64,000 bases of DNA from Entophlyctis helioformis (taxonomy: Eukaryota > Chytridiomycota > Chytridiomycetes > Chytridiales > Chytriomycetaceae), in contig JAHLKH010000029.1 in the NCBI GenBank assembly GCA_025526915.1, forward strand, positions 124,001 through 188,000. The letters are read 5' to 3'. Below the pieces are notes generated by a model. It was given only the letters and a program-made list of their open reading frames with translations, had not been told where the DNA came from and ran no database searches. Below, piece by piece: positions 11,627 through 24,072 of this stretch. The position numbers and the translations under genes are program-made. Numbering within the stretch: position 1 is the first letter of the stretch; the number at the start of each line of letters is the position of its first letter.

Positions 11627-13613
11627 TCAGCGCATCTGGACATAGTTGCCCGGAAAGTCGCCCTTGCGGCCGTTGCACTCGCCTTGCCACCAGCCGTCGG
11701 CGGTGTCGGTGCGCTTGGTGACAGTGATGATGTCGCCGGTGGAGAAGCTCAGGTCGGTCGGGGTCTCGCCGACGAAATCGTACAGCGCCACGGCGCGGGC
11801 GGTCTGCGAGGGGCGGCCGGGCGGCAGGGGCGGCGGCGTGCGGCGCACCGACGCGTTTGCAGTGGAAGTGGTGGTATTGGAGGCCGCGGACAAAACGGAC
11901 GCGCGATTCAAGACGTTGCCAATGCCGCCGGTGGATGATGCGGATAGCGGCGGGGATGAAGAGGAAGAGTGTGTGGAGGAAGGGGGAGCAGCGGCGGGCG
12001 GCTTGTACGACGGCGCACGGCCAAAGCTGTTCATGGCGGCAGCAAACGACGACGGCCGCGCTCCTTGTCCCAGCTGCGACGCACCACCACCATTCTGGGC
12101 ACCATTCTCTGCTGCGCCACCTGCACCAGCACCACCACCGACAAGAGAAGCCGACTGCACGCGGCGGTCGAGCGCACGGTACAGCACGCCAGCCGCGGCA
12201 GGCTTCTCGACGGCACCGCTCAGAATCTGCTTGGCGCTCACGCGCTCATTGTAAAACGCGGCATTCGTCTCCTTGCGCTCGAGAATGACGGAGCCCTCAA
12301 TGGAGATGCCCGCAAACAGGCCCTTGGTCTTGGAGTACGAGTACACGGCCGCCAGGTGGCCCAGCGTGCCCGACGCCTCGGCGTTGCGGCCGTACGGCCC
12401 CGCCGCGACGCTCAGGTTGCCGCCCAGCGTCACGTTGCCGCCCTTCGAGAAGGCGCGCACGGCTTCGTCCGTGTTGAGGATAATGACAAAGTCGGTGATC
12501 TCGGCACCGATCTGGCCGCCGACGCCCTGGGATGCGCGGAGTGCAGCAGGGAGGGATGTGAAAGGGAGGGGTGTCAAAGGGAGGTCAAAGTTAGCTGCTG
12601 CTGCTGCTGCTGCAGGGAGGGGGCATGGGAGGGTAAAAGGGACGGATCTGCGGAGCGTGCAAGTACCATTCCGGCGGTGCCCTGTGAGCGGAGAAATGCT
12701 GGGGGTCAGCGGATGACGTGCGGACAGGACATATGATTGGAGCCCGGTCGGACTTACAATGGCCGAGGGAGCGGACCAGGCTGGAGGTGGGGTGACGAAG
12801 AGGGGCCGATAGGCGAGCGGGCGAGCGGGTGAGGCGAGGCAAGGCAAGGCGAGGCGACAGGCCAAGCAGACAGACAGAGCGGGACAGAGCGACGGGTCAG
12901 CATGTGACGATGCAGTGGCGATGCCGCGGCCGAGATGCTTTTGTGCAACGGGCCGACGATGCAGCAGCAGCAGCAGTTTCTGCTTGGCTGTGCCGCGGGC
13001 CGACAGCGACAATGGCAGCAGCGATGGCAGCAGGGATGGCAGCAGGCAGGCAGGAAGGCAGGCAGACAAGCCACGTACATCCATCAGGCAGTCTGTCGGG
13101 CGAGGTGTGCACCGCAGGCAGGCGTGCACGGCAGGCAGGCGTGCACGGCAATAGTGCGGGTCAGCGAGAAGCGTCGATGGGCGACCATGGCAGAGGCAGG
13201 GGCATGGGCAATGGCAAGGGGACGCACCGAGCAACAACAAGGCCGGACCCGCCGCGGCCCGAGAACAGAAAGCCCGCCTTGATGACGGTGAGCACGGCGA
13301 CGCCCTTGGCGTTGACTGACGTCCGCGCGGTTGTTGTTAGTCGTCGTTGTAGTCGTTAGTATGCGTGCACGGCGTTGAAGGGCATCCAAGGCAAGGGCCA
13401 CCACCACACGACGACGACCAGCAATGCAACCACCACTGCACGACAACGACAACGGCCAAGGCGGGCGGGCTTACGCAGAATGTGCGGCGGGATGAGCTGA
13501 TCGGGGCCGCGGCCCTTCTCGGGCTTGACAAAGTGGTTGAGGATGTCGGCGCACTTGGCGCACTCGGAGCCGACGTCGGACGGCAGCGGGCTGTTGACGG
13601 CAAAGTTGACCAT
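11627..13613 (-). CDS. YSC84: Ysc84/SH3YL1 protein: SYLF domain plus SH3
   Basis: Actin-patch and membrane-binding protein of the Ysc84/Lsb3 (SH3YL1) family. Six exons fit exactly: 13613-13475, 13315-13228, 13092-13079, 12780-12758, 12682-12668 and 12526-11627, giving 392 residues. The SYLF domain (residues about 1-215) shows AKGVAVLTVIKAGF, FSGRGGSGLVVARLPDG, WSAPSAIGTAGMGVGGQIG and TDFVIILNT. A Ser/Pro-rich linker follows. The C-terminal 60 residues are a complete SH3 (ALYDFVGE...GDFPGNYV). The third, fourth and fifth exons are only 14, 23 and 15 nt, and without them the hallmark LPDGSWSAPSAIGTAGM is lost. The SYLF domain binds lipids and F-actin in yeast; localisation here is inferred. Confidence 0.93.
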
Positions 13614-13637
13614 CGCGGGCTTTGGCTTCGTGAGTGA

Positions 13638-15795
<2,158 letters not shown>

Positions 15796-15962
15796 GCGGT
15801 CTTTCTCTCCCTCTGTCCCTCTGTCGGTTCCTCTGGATTCTTGGCCAACGTAATGTGAATGAAAATGTCTTGTGCACAGTCGATTGGGAGTGCTGGACAC
15901 TGCAGCAAGACAGGGGCGACACAGATGCGACACAGTGGCGGCACAGGCGGTCGAGAGCCGCG

Positions 15963-16178
15963 TCAGATGGCGCCCATGTCGCGCATCCGCCGCCGCACGG
16001 CCGCCATCTTCTTGTCCACGACATCCAGCTGCGACTCGAGCTCGGCCAAACGCTGGCGGTTCTTGCCGCCGCTCGCCGGCACCCTGCTCAGCTCAAACGA
16101 CAGCTGCGCCGTCCACAGCCGCGCGTGTCAGCCCAACACGCGCTTACAAGCACGCTTACAAGCACGCACGCATCGTTC

Positions 16179-16211
<33 letters not shown>

Positions 16212-19200
16212 GCCGTACCTGCGACTTTTCGTCCGACAGGACCCGCAACTGCGCGTCGAGCGCCTCGCGTCGCTGTAAATGGTCGCCGCCGTCATCGCTT
16301 GTCCATCCGTGTACGTCTTCTCCACGCCGCTCGTCGGCCACTGCGTACGAGACTGTCTGCCCGCGTGCATGGTGTGCTCCTCCTGCTCCTGCTCCTGGCC
16401 CTGTTGCTCCCATTGCTGCTGCTGCGTTTAGGGACCCGTGTCGTGCCTGCACACCGCTGGTACTCTGGCTGCGATGATGTGCATGCGCATGGTCATCGTA
16501 CTGCACGCCAAGCGACGACGTCATCATGGAAAGCGGCCGCACACCAACGGGCGACGTGCCCGTTAGCGACGCTGCTGCCGGTGGTGGTGGCGATAGCATG
16601 GCTCCCATCGAAACGGGCCGTGGAGACTGCAGCTCGTCGAGTCCCATCACAGAGTCCGCGGCCCGGGCTGATAGCAGCGTGTCGCCCGCTTCAGACACGC
16701 GTCGACGCTCCAGCAGCCGCCCGCGCACCGACGACGATGGCGGGCGGCCCGCAGCGTCCATGCCAACACTGCCAACACTGCCGCCTGTCACGATCGAGTC
16801 GCGCCGCATGCCGAGCGGCGTGCCATGGGTCAGTCCCGGCGTGCCCGGCGTTGTCGCGCGCTGCAGGCCGTCGACCTCGCTGCGCAGATCCTTGACCATC
16901 ATGTGCAGCGACTCGTTGTCGTACAGCGCTTGGTCCAGCCGGCCGCGCATCACGTCGCTTGTCTCGTACTGCATCTTCTGTGCACTCCGGTCGGCCGCGC
17001 CATGCCGCGTGTCAGCTTGTGTATCAACCACCAGACACACAAACACACACACACACACTCACCCTCACAAGTTTCTTGAGCGCGTCATTCTCAAGCGCGA
17101 GATCCTCAACGCGATGTCCAAGCACCCGCCCACGCTCAACAGCACCCCGCATCTCATCCTCGGCACGCACACGCGCCGCCGCCTCGTCCTCGAGCCGATC
17201 GGCCAGCGCATCCATCTGCGCATGCACCGCCCGCACCTCGTCCGTCGCCAGCCGCACCTGCACCGCAAGCTCCTGGTTCGCCAGCCGCAGCGCGCGGTTG
17301 TCGCCCGCGAGCCGCGCCGCCTCGTCTGTCGCCGACGCCAGCGACGCGCGTGCCTCGCTCAGATGGAAGTGGAGGTCGGATACGATCGAGGCGTGCTCGG
17401 ACTGCTGCACGCGCGCTCGCTGCTCGTACTGCTCGCGCACCTGTCGCAGCTGCGCGTGGTGTGGGTGATCGCCGGCGTACGTGTTCATGCTCATGCTCGT
17501 GTTCATACTCGTTTCAGCTGCCTGCCATGTCGTCTCTGTCCATGCCGTTTCGGTCGTCCGCGGTCCCTGTGACGCTCGCATCCCGTCGCTAAAGGCAGCC
17601 ACTGCTACCGCTGCTTCTCGCGACGTGTTGGCGTGTGTGTAGAAACTCGTCGGGCCGTGGTCGGCTGTGCTGCGGCCCTGCCTGCCTGTGGGCGATGTGG
17701 CCCACCTGCATAGACGGCGACAGACGGTGCAGTGCCATGCCCGCGGTCGCTAAAGGAGCCATGTGGTGCACGGAGAGGCACTGCCGACGACGATCTTTGA
17801 TCGGTGTGCATCGGCGGCTCGTACTGCTTGTGCTGCTGGTCATGCTGTTCATGCTGGCCATGCTGCTCGTGATGCTCGTGATGCTCGTGTGGCGATTGAC
17901 GAGGATGGTGCTGATGCTGGTAATCTGGCACGGCACTGCCCATCATCTCGTGCCGAACAGCATGCACCGGCGACTGGCGCTGCTGTTCATGCTGCAGCGC
18001 GTGCCGACCAGGCGACTCGCGAGGTCCGTCTGGCTCGTCGACCTGCTCAAACTGTGCCTGGTGTGCCGTCAGATCAGCCGTCGAATGGATCACAACATAC
18101 TGCTCCTGCTGGCGGTGCTGCTGATGCTGCTGATGCTGATGCTGCTGGACAGGCGAGTGGCGGCCATGGCTGCCGGGTCGCTGGACCGGATAGTCTGACT
18201 CGGGCGTGTCGCGGCCCATGGCAGATGCGAGGTACACGACAGACGACGGCGGGCCGGCACCCATCTGGGCTTTGGACGTCTTGCCGCGCAGCGGCGATCG
18301 CGAGACGGGCGATGGCGACCGCGACCGTGTTGGCGAGGCCGACTGCGGTCGGCTGTCTGCCTGCTGTTGCTGGATGGGCTGGATGGGCTGGACAGGTTGG
18401 ACAGGTTGCAGAGGCTGGAGGGTTGGCGGTGTCGGAGGAGGCGGCGACCGTGCCAGTGTCCGTCGTGGACTGAACGGCAGCTCGGCTGCGAGCACGCCTG
18501 CATCGTCGTGGTGCGGCACTTTGATCGCGAGACTGGTCTGCACGGGCTGCACGGGCTGCGACTGCGACAGGTCGCTTGCGTGGCCGGCACTTGCGGTTGC
18601 ATGCGGAAACAGCGTCTTGCGCATCACGTCCGACTGCTGCTGCTGCTGCTGCTGCGGCTGGATCTGGTGCACGCGGTCGACGGGCGGCCTGGCTCGGCAG
18701 CATCAGCACAACGTCGCGGCTCGCACCACAGAGCGGCATGACTTACCTGGGCAGCGAGACCGCCGTCGTGCCGCTCAGCGTGGCGGCATCGTCGTCGGCC
18801 TCGTCGTGCTGGAACACCTTGGCCTCGCACACTACGTCCTTGAACTGGACTGCCGCAACCGCCGTCGTCGCTTCGGCCGTCGCTGCTGCTGCTGCTACTG
18901 CTGCTGCTAATGTTCTGTCGCTGCTCGGCTTGGCCTTGCCGCTGTCCGCCACTGGCTCGTCCCGGCTGGTGCTCGCACTCGAGCTGCTCGAGCTCGACGA
19001 CGACCCAAGCGACCCAAGCTTGAGCCCAAACAGCCAAGGACGGCCGCCGCTACTGCTGCTGCCGCCACCGCCCGGTCCGGCCGATGCAAACGACTGGCGC
19101 TTCTTGAGCAGCGGCGACGCCCCCGACGACGTGCCTGGCAGCTTGCTTGTCGGCGACAGCGGCGATGCGCTCGTCTTGCTGGTGCCTGCCGTCGAGGCGG

Positions 19201-19249
19201 CCGTCTGCGCCAACTGCGGGGCCGACTTTTTCGGAGTCAGTCGCTGCAT
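15963..19249 (-). CDS. large coiled-coil protein with Gln/Ser/His-rich N-terminus
   Basis: Not recognised. Read on the minus strand from MQRLTPKK at 19249 (an in-frame ATG at 19279 is also possible). The first exon ends at 18747 and joins 18688 in phase 2. The next 350 residues are Gln/His/Pro-rich with many SP motifs. A long coiled coil follows (about 17,590-17,070, HLSEARASLASATDEAARLA), continuing at 16,980-16,210 with a Ser/Pro-rich insertion. The end at about 16,100-15,963 is again coiled coil (AELESQLDVVDKKMAAVR). The junction near 17,610 needs either an intron of only about 20 nt or an unseen upstream donor, so one frameshift or mis-split is possible. A cytoskeletal or centrosomal scaffold would fit, but nothing proves it. 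Confidence 0.6.
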
Positions 19250-19551
19250 GGTGCGGGGGTAACACTCGTTATGAAACACGCCGCGCTATAACAGCAGCCA
19301 CCGTCTCTGGTGGTCACTCTGCCACTGTATCGTGCACCAGAAGAGATCGCAGCTCAGCCTGTTGATCGACTTCATTGGAGACAGCCCGATGGGAAGCAAG
19401 CAAGCACAGAGATTGCCGCTCTGCCGGGTTTTGGCGGTTGGCGGGCTTCAACGGTAGCTAACAGAATCCTTGTTGGCATACTTCTCCACTTCGCTGACCC
19501 AGGCAGCACTCAGGATCATGACGAGCGACACGTCCACGTTGGGGGCAATGG

Positions 19552-20136
19552 TCACGACCAGCTCGGGCAGGCGTGCTTGATGAACATCTTGCCATCGACA
19601 TCTCCTGTTAGTCTGCGCAGATGGGCAACAAGTACCGATCCCTCTTCGCCGGGCTTGCCCAGGAATATGCCGCCCTGCGACTTGATCGACTTGACGTACA
19701 TGGTCGTGTCCGTCGTCTGCGAGGCACTGCCCTTGCTCGGCAGATTGGCCGATTGGAGCGGAAGCACAGCCTTGAGATTGATACCGCTTGCACGGAACTT
19801 GACCTCGACGCTGCTGCTCTTGCCCTTGGCGACATCAACCAGCTTGTACGCCGAGCTGAACAGCTTGGGTCGCTCAAGCCGCAGCAGCTTGACTCCGTCC
19901 ATGTCGACCAAGGTTTTCGACAGCTTGCGTGCACCTGGCTCGTAGATGGAGAACCACTCCTGGCCGGCAGCATCGAAAACAGAGTACGTCGTCTCTGGCG
20001 TGGACGTCGACGATGGCGATACGAGCAGCCGCAGCGTCGTGGCGGTCGGGAAGACGAACCGCTGCTCAGTGAGGAGGAGCGAGTGAGGCGGCGCGGCAAC
20101 GTTGACGACTGAAATGTCGAACTTGGTCAGAGTCAT
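19552..20136 (-). pseudogene. LOR/Tubby-C2-like protein, copy 1, C-terminus frameshifted
   Basis: First member of a tandem array of LURP-one-related (LOR, Tubby C-terminal-like fold) proteins. It starts at MTLTKFDIS and shows the family pattern: YSVFDAAGQEWFSIYEPG, then SKTLVDMDGVKLLRL. The protein stops after 194 residues, whereas copies 2 and 3 have 230. The cause is visible: near 19,565 this copy has three Gs (CTCGGGCAGG) where the fourth, partial copy has four, and restoring the frame would bring back PELVVTIAPNVDVSLVM. It may be a pseudogene, a truncated but used protein, or an assembly error. A TATA box lies upstream at 20185-20192. Confidence 0.6.
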
Positions 20137-20184
20137 GGCGGATATGAGGTCGTTGGATGGAAAGTTTGTCAGGATACAGCATGG

Positions 20185-20192
20185 CTTTTATA
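20185..20192 (-). promoter_or_regulatory. TATA box of LOR copy 1
   Basis: TATAAAAG on the minus strand, about 50 bases upstream of the ATG at 20136. The same octamer is kept at the same distance in the other two full copies. Confidence 0.6.
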
Positions 20193-20279
20193 CATTGCAA
20201 GCCAAGCACTTGAAGGCCAAGCACTGCCTGGCAAGCACACGCAGCACGAGCCGTTTCCGTTCCTTCTGGTTGGCTGGCT

Positions 20280-20519
20280 TTGGACGTCAAGCGGAAGCTC
20301 CGCCGTCAGCAGATCGACGCATCAGGCTCAGCACGGTCGGAGCTGTTCGGATTCATGCAACTGGTCCCGACCGGGTCGACATGGACAGTACAAGCAGCCC
20401 CTTTGGCCAATGTTCCGCACGGGCAGAAGTGGCACCGTTCGCCCTTGCACGTCGTGGACATCATCAAGCGCAACGCGGCCAACTACGAGACCGTTTATCA
20501 GAAGGTTGAGCTCGACTAA
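20280..20519 (+). other. conserved small open frame in LOR spacer, unit 1
   Basis: A plus-strand frame of 79 codons lies between LOR genes and recurs at 21685-21924 and, in part, at about 23,150-23,326. The last 54 codons (from MQLVPTGSTW to YQKVELD) are intact in all three units, although unit 3 has lost two bases just upstream, which destroys the longer frame. I recognise no domain. It could be a real small gene, the last exon of a gene caught in the duplication, or chance. Confidence 0.25.
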
Positions 20520-20848
20520 GGCGTGCCTGGCGTTGCGTGTTCCCTTTCTTCCCCTCCTTAGACTCGCAGGCCGCGCACTTCCTTACCAATGCCTCCCTGT
20601 CGCCTAATCGCCAATCCATCGACCGTCACTGTCCCAGGCGCGACTTGCACCATCCATCCATCCACCAATCCATCCATCTATCCCACTCTGTTGCGTATCG
20701 CCCGACCGTCTGGATTCCATCACCCAATGAACGGGGTCATCGCCTTGCTTCGATTCTGCTTTACAGGTGTCAAGCGCATCGAGAATGGTTCCAAACAAAT
20801 GAGATGGGTTTCATTGGTGCAAACGTATTGCCTGGTGGCGTGGCATGT

Positions 20849-21541
20849 TCATTCCAGCATCATCCCCATGCCTGTGTTGGCATTCGCCTCGAGCTCGCTG
20901 ACCCAGGCAGCGCACAGGATCATGACGAGCGACACGTCCACGTTGGGGGCAATGGTCACGACCAGCTCGGGACACAGATACTTAATAAGCGCCTTGCCAT
21001 CGATATCTCCCGCCTTTCTGAGCAGATGCGCAACAAGTACCGATCCCTCTTCGCCGGGCTTGCCCAGGAATATGCCGCCCTGCGACTGGATCGACTTGAC
21101 ATACAGGGTCGTGTCCGTCGTCTGCGAGACACTGCCCTTGCTCGGCAGATTGGCCGATTGGAGCGGAAGCACAGCCTTGAGATTGATACCGCTTGCACGG
21201 AACTTGACCTCGACGCTGCTGCTCTTGCCCTTGGCGACATCAACCAGCTTGTACGCCGAGCTGAACAGCTTGGGTCGCTCAAGCCGCAGCAGCTTGACTC
21301 CGTCGATGTCGACCAAGGTTTTCGACAGCTTGCGTGCACCTGGCTCGTAGATGGAGAACCACTCCTGGCCGGCAGCATCGAAAACAGAGTACGTCGTCTC
21401 TGGCGTGGACGTCGACGATGGCGATGCGAGCAGCCGCAGCGTCGTGGCGGTCGGGAAGACGAACCGCTGCTCAGTGAGGAGGAGCGAGTGAGGCGGCGCG
21501 GCAACGTTGGCGACTGAAATGTCGAACTTGGTCAGTGTCAT
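20849..21541 (-). CDS. LOR/Tubby-C2-like protein, copy 2
   Basis: A 230-residue, single-exon protein of the LURP-one-related family, which has the Tubby C-terminal beta-barrel fold. Members in plants and fungi are small, mostly uncharacterised and may bind membrane lipids. Family landmarks are the repeated pattern of an aspartate turn followed by two beta-strands: TTYSVFDAAGQEWFSIYE, KTLVDIDGVKLLRLERP, and the C-terminal helix region TIAPNVDVSLVMILCAAWV. The end SELEANANTGMGMMLE differs from the inferred end of copy 1. A TATA box lies at 21590-21597. It is nearly identical to copy 3. Confidence 0.7.
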   Translation of the reverse strand: MTLTKFDISVANVAAPPHSLLLTEQRFVFPTATTLRLLASPSSTSTPETTYSVFDAAGQEWFSIYEPGARKLSKTLVDIDGVKLLRLERPKLFSSAYKLVDVAKGKSSSVEVKFRASGINLKAVLPLQSANLPSKGSVSQTTDTTLYVKSIQSQGGIFLGKPGEEGSVLVAHLLRKAGDIDGKALIKYLCPELVVTIAPNVDVSLVMILCAAWVSELEANANTGMGMMLE

Positions 21542-21589
21542 GGCGGATATGGGGTCGTTGGATGGAAAGTTTGTCAGGATACAGCATGG

Positions 21590-21597
21590 CTTTTATA
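21590..21597 (-). promoter_or_regulatory. TATA box of LOR copy 2
   Basis: TATAAAAG on the minus strand, about 49 bases upstream of the ATG at 21541, conserved with copies 1 and 3. Confidence 0.6.
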
Positions 21598-22253
21598 CAT
21601 TGCAAGCCAAGCACTTGAAGGCCAAGCACTGCCTGGCAAGCACACGCAGCACGAGCCGTTTCCGTTCCTTCTGGTTGGCTGGCTTTGGACGTCAAGCGGA
21701 AGCTCCGCCGTCAGCAGATCGACGCATCAGGCTCAGCACGGTCGGAGCTGTTCGGATTCATGCAACTGGTCCCGACCGGGTCGACATGGACAGTACAAGC
21801 AGCCCCTTTGGCCAATGTTCCGCACGGGCAGAAGTGGCACCGTTCGCCCTTGCACGTCGTGGACATCATCAAGCGCAACGCGGCCAACTACGAGACCGTT
21901 TATCAGAAGGTTGAGCTCGACTAAGGCGTGCCTGGCGTTGCGTGTTCCCTTTCTTCCCCTCCTTAGACTCGCAGGCCGCGCACTTCCTTACCAATGCCTC
22001 CCTGTCGCCTAATCGCCAATCCATCGACCGTCACTGTCCCAGGCGCGACTTGCACCATCCATCCATCCACCAATCCATCCATCTATCCCACTCTGTTGCG
22101 TATCGCCCGACCGTCTGGATTCCATCACCCAATGAACGGGGTCATCGCCTTGCTTCGATTCTGCTTTACAGGTGTCAAGCGCATCGAGAATGGTTCCAAA
22201 CAAATGAGATGGGTTTCATTGGTGCAAACGTATTGCCTGGTGGCGTGGCATGT

Positions 22254-22946
22254 TCATTCCAGCATCATCCCCATGCCTGTGTTGGCATTCGCCTCGAGCT
22301 CGCTGACCCAGGCAGCGCACAGGATCATGACGAGCGACACGTCCACGTTGGGGGCAATGGTCACGACCAGCTCGGGACACAGATACTTAATAAGCGCCTT
22401 GCCATCGATATCTCCCGCCTTTCTGAGCAGATGGGCAACAAGTACCGATCCCTCTTCGCCGGGCTTGCCCAGGAATATGCCGCCCTGCGACTGGATCGAC
22501 TTGACATACAGGGTCGTGTCCGTCGTCTGCGAGACACTGCCCTTGCTCGGCAGATTGGCCGATTGGAGCGGAAGCACAGCCTTGAGATTGATACCGCTTG
22601 CACGGAACTTGACCTCGACGCTGCTGCTCTTGCCCTTGGCGACATCAACCAGCTTGTACGCCGAGCTGAACAGCTTGGGTCGCTCAAGCCGCAGCAGCTT
22701 GACTCCGTCGATGTCGACCAAGGTTTTCGACAGCTTGCGTGCACCTGGCTCGTAGATGGAGAACCACTCCTGGCCGGCAGCATCGAAAACAGAGTACGTC
22801 GTCTCTGGCGTGGACGTTGACGATGGCGATGCGAGCAGCCGCAGCGTCGTGGCGGTCGGGAAGACGAACCGCTGCTCAGTGAGGAGGAGCGAGTGAGGCG
22901 GCGCGGCAACGTTGGCGACTGAAATGTCGAACTTGGTCAGTGTCAT
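22254..22946 (-). CDS. LOR/Tubby-C2-like protein, copy 3
   Basis: A 230-residue protein almost identical to copy 2; the differences seen are mainly synonymous or in the 5' flank. The start at 22946 was chosen because it matches the other copies. The frame is open further upstream in this copy only, through small indels in the leader, so a longer N-terminus is unlikely. The fold and possible role are as for copy 2. Its promoter keeps the TATA box (22994-23001). Confidence 0.7.
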   Translation of the reverse strand: MTLTKFDISVANVAAPPHSLLLTEQRFVFPTATTLRLLASPSSTSTPETTYSVFDAAGQEWFSIYEPGARKLSKTLVDIDGVKLLRLERPKLFSSAYKLVDVAKGKSSSVEVKFRASGINLKAVLPLQSANLPSKGSVSQTTDTTLYVKSIQSQGGIFLGKPGEEGSVLVAHLLRKAGDIDGKALIKYLCPELVVTIAPNVDVSLVMILCAAWVSELEANANTGMGMMLE

Positions 22947-22993
22947 GGCGGATATGGGGTCGTTGGATGGAAGTTTGTCGGGATAAGGCATGG

Positions 22994-23001
22994 CTTTTAT
23001 A
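22994..23001 (-). promoter_or_regulatory. TATA box of LOR copy 3
   Basis: TATAAAAG on the minus strand at the same distance from the start codon as in copies 1 and 2, although the leader between has lost bases. Confidence 0.6.
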
Positions 23002-23648
23002 CATTGCAAGCCAAGCACTTGAAGGCCAAGCACTGCCTGGCAAGCACACGCAGCACGAGCCGTTTCCGTTCCTTCTGGTTGGCTGGCTTTGGACGTCAAG
23101 CGGAAGCTCCGCCGTCAGCAGATCGACGCATCAGGCTCAGCACGTCGGAGCTGTCGGATTCATGCAACTGGTCCCGACCGGGTCGACATGGACAGTACAA
23201 GCAGCCCCTTTGGCCAATGTTCCGCACGGGCAGAAGTGGCACCGTTCGCCCTTGCACGTCGTGGACATCATCAAGCGCAACGCGGCCAACTACGAGACCG
23301 TTTATCAGAAGGTTGAGCTCGACTAAGGCGTGCCTGGCGTTGCGTGTTCCCTTTCTTCCCCTCCTTAGACTCGCAGGCCGCGCACTTCCTTACCAATGCC
23401 TCCCTGTCGCCTAATCGCCATCCATCGACCGTCACTGTCCCAGGCGCGACTTGCACCATCCATCCATCCACCAATCCATCCATCAATCCCACTCTGTTGC
23501 GTATCGCCCGACCGTCTGGATTCCATCACCCAATGAACGGGGTCATCGCCTTGCTTCGATTCTGCTTTACAGGTGTCAAGCGCATCGAGAATGGTTCCAA
23601 GGATGTGATGGGGAGTTTACTGCGCGCAGCAACAGATCCAACGCCAGA

Positions 23649-23876
23649 TCAGCGAGGAGCAGGTCGCAACTCCATCTCAGTGACCCAGGCAGCACACATG
23701 ATCATGGCGAGCGACATGTCCACGTTGGGGGCAATGGTCACGACCAGCTCGGGGCAGGCGTGCTTGATGAACATCTTGCCACGAACAAATCCCGCCTTTC
23801 TGAGCAGCGTCACCATAACCTTGCCATCGCAGATGGGATGTGCCCTTTGATCTCGATGCTGATTGGCCGGGCTTTG
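23649..23876 (-). pseudogene. LOR gene fragment, copy 4 (C-terminal part)
   Basis: The minus-strand frame contains LLRKAGFVRGKMFIKHACPE and then PNVDMSLAMIMCAAWV, which match the last 55 residues of LOR copies 2 and 3. Upstream of about 23,830 the similarity stops and the frame reads into unrelated sequence with no LOR N-terminus. It is either a relic at the edge of the array or the last exon of a diverged gene. It keeps the full-length reading of the site where copy 1 lost a base. Confidence 0.5.
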
Positions 23877-24072
23877 AGTGTTTGTAACAAAAACGATATC
23901 GTCGCCCCTTGCCCAAACGCTCAACAATTGCAAGAGATCTCGGCCACACTTTCGTTACTGAAATCCGAGACGCAACCGTCAGCAAACGCAGCCTGATCTG
24001 CCCCGCACTCAACCGCACACACACACGCACGCCCCGCGCATACACATTGTCGCACAGCAGTGTCTCGCAGCA

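Larger units (their letters stand above)
19490..23599. repeat. 1,405-bp tandem segmental repeat carrying LOR genes
   Basis: The start codons of the three full LOR copies are at 20136, 21541 and 22946, exactly 1,405 bases apart. The units are nearly identical across gene, promoter and spacer. The array ends abruptly near 23,599, where the sequence after GAATGGTTCCAA diverges. A fourth, partial LOR homology follows at about 23,676. Copy 1 differs more from copies 2 and 3 in its 3' third than elsewhere, so copies 2 and 3 are the most recent duplicates. Confidence 0.9.
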
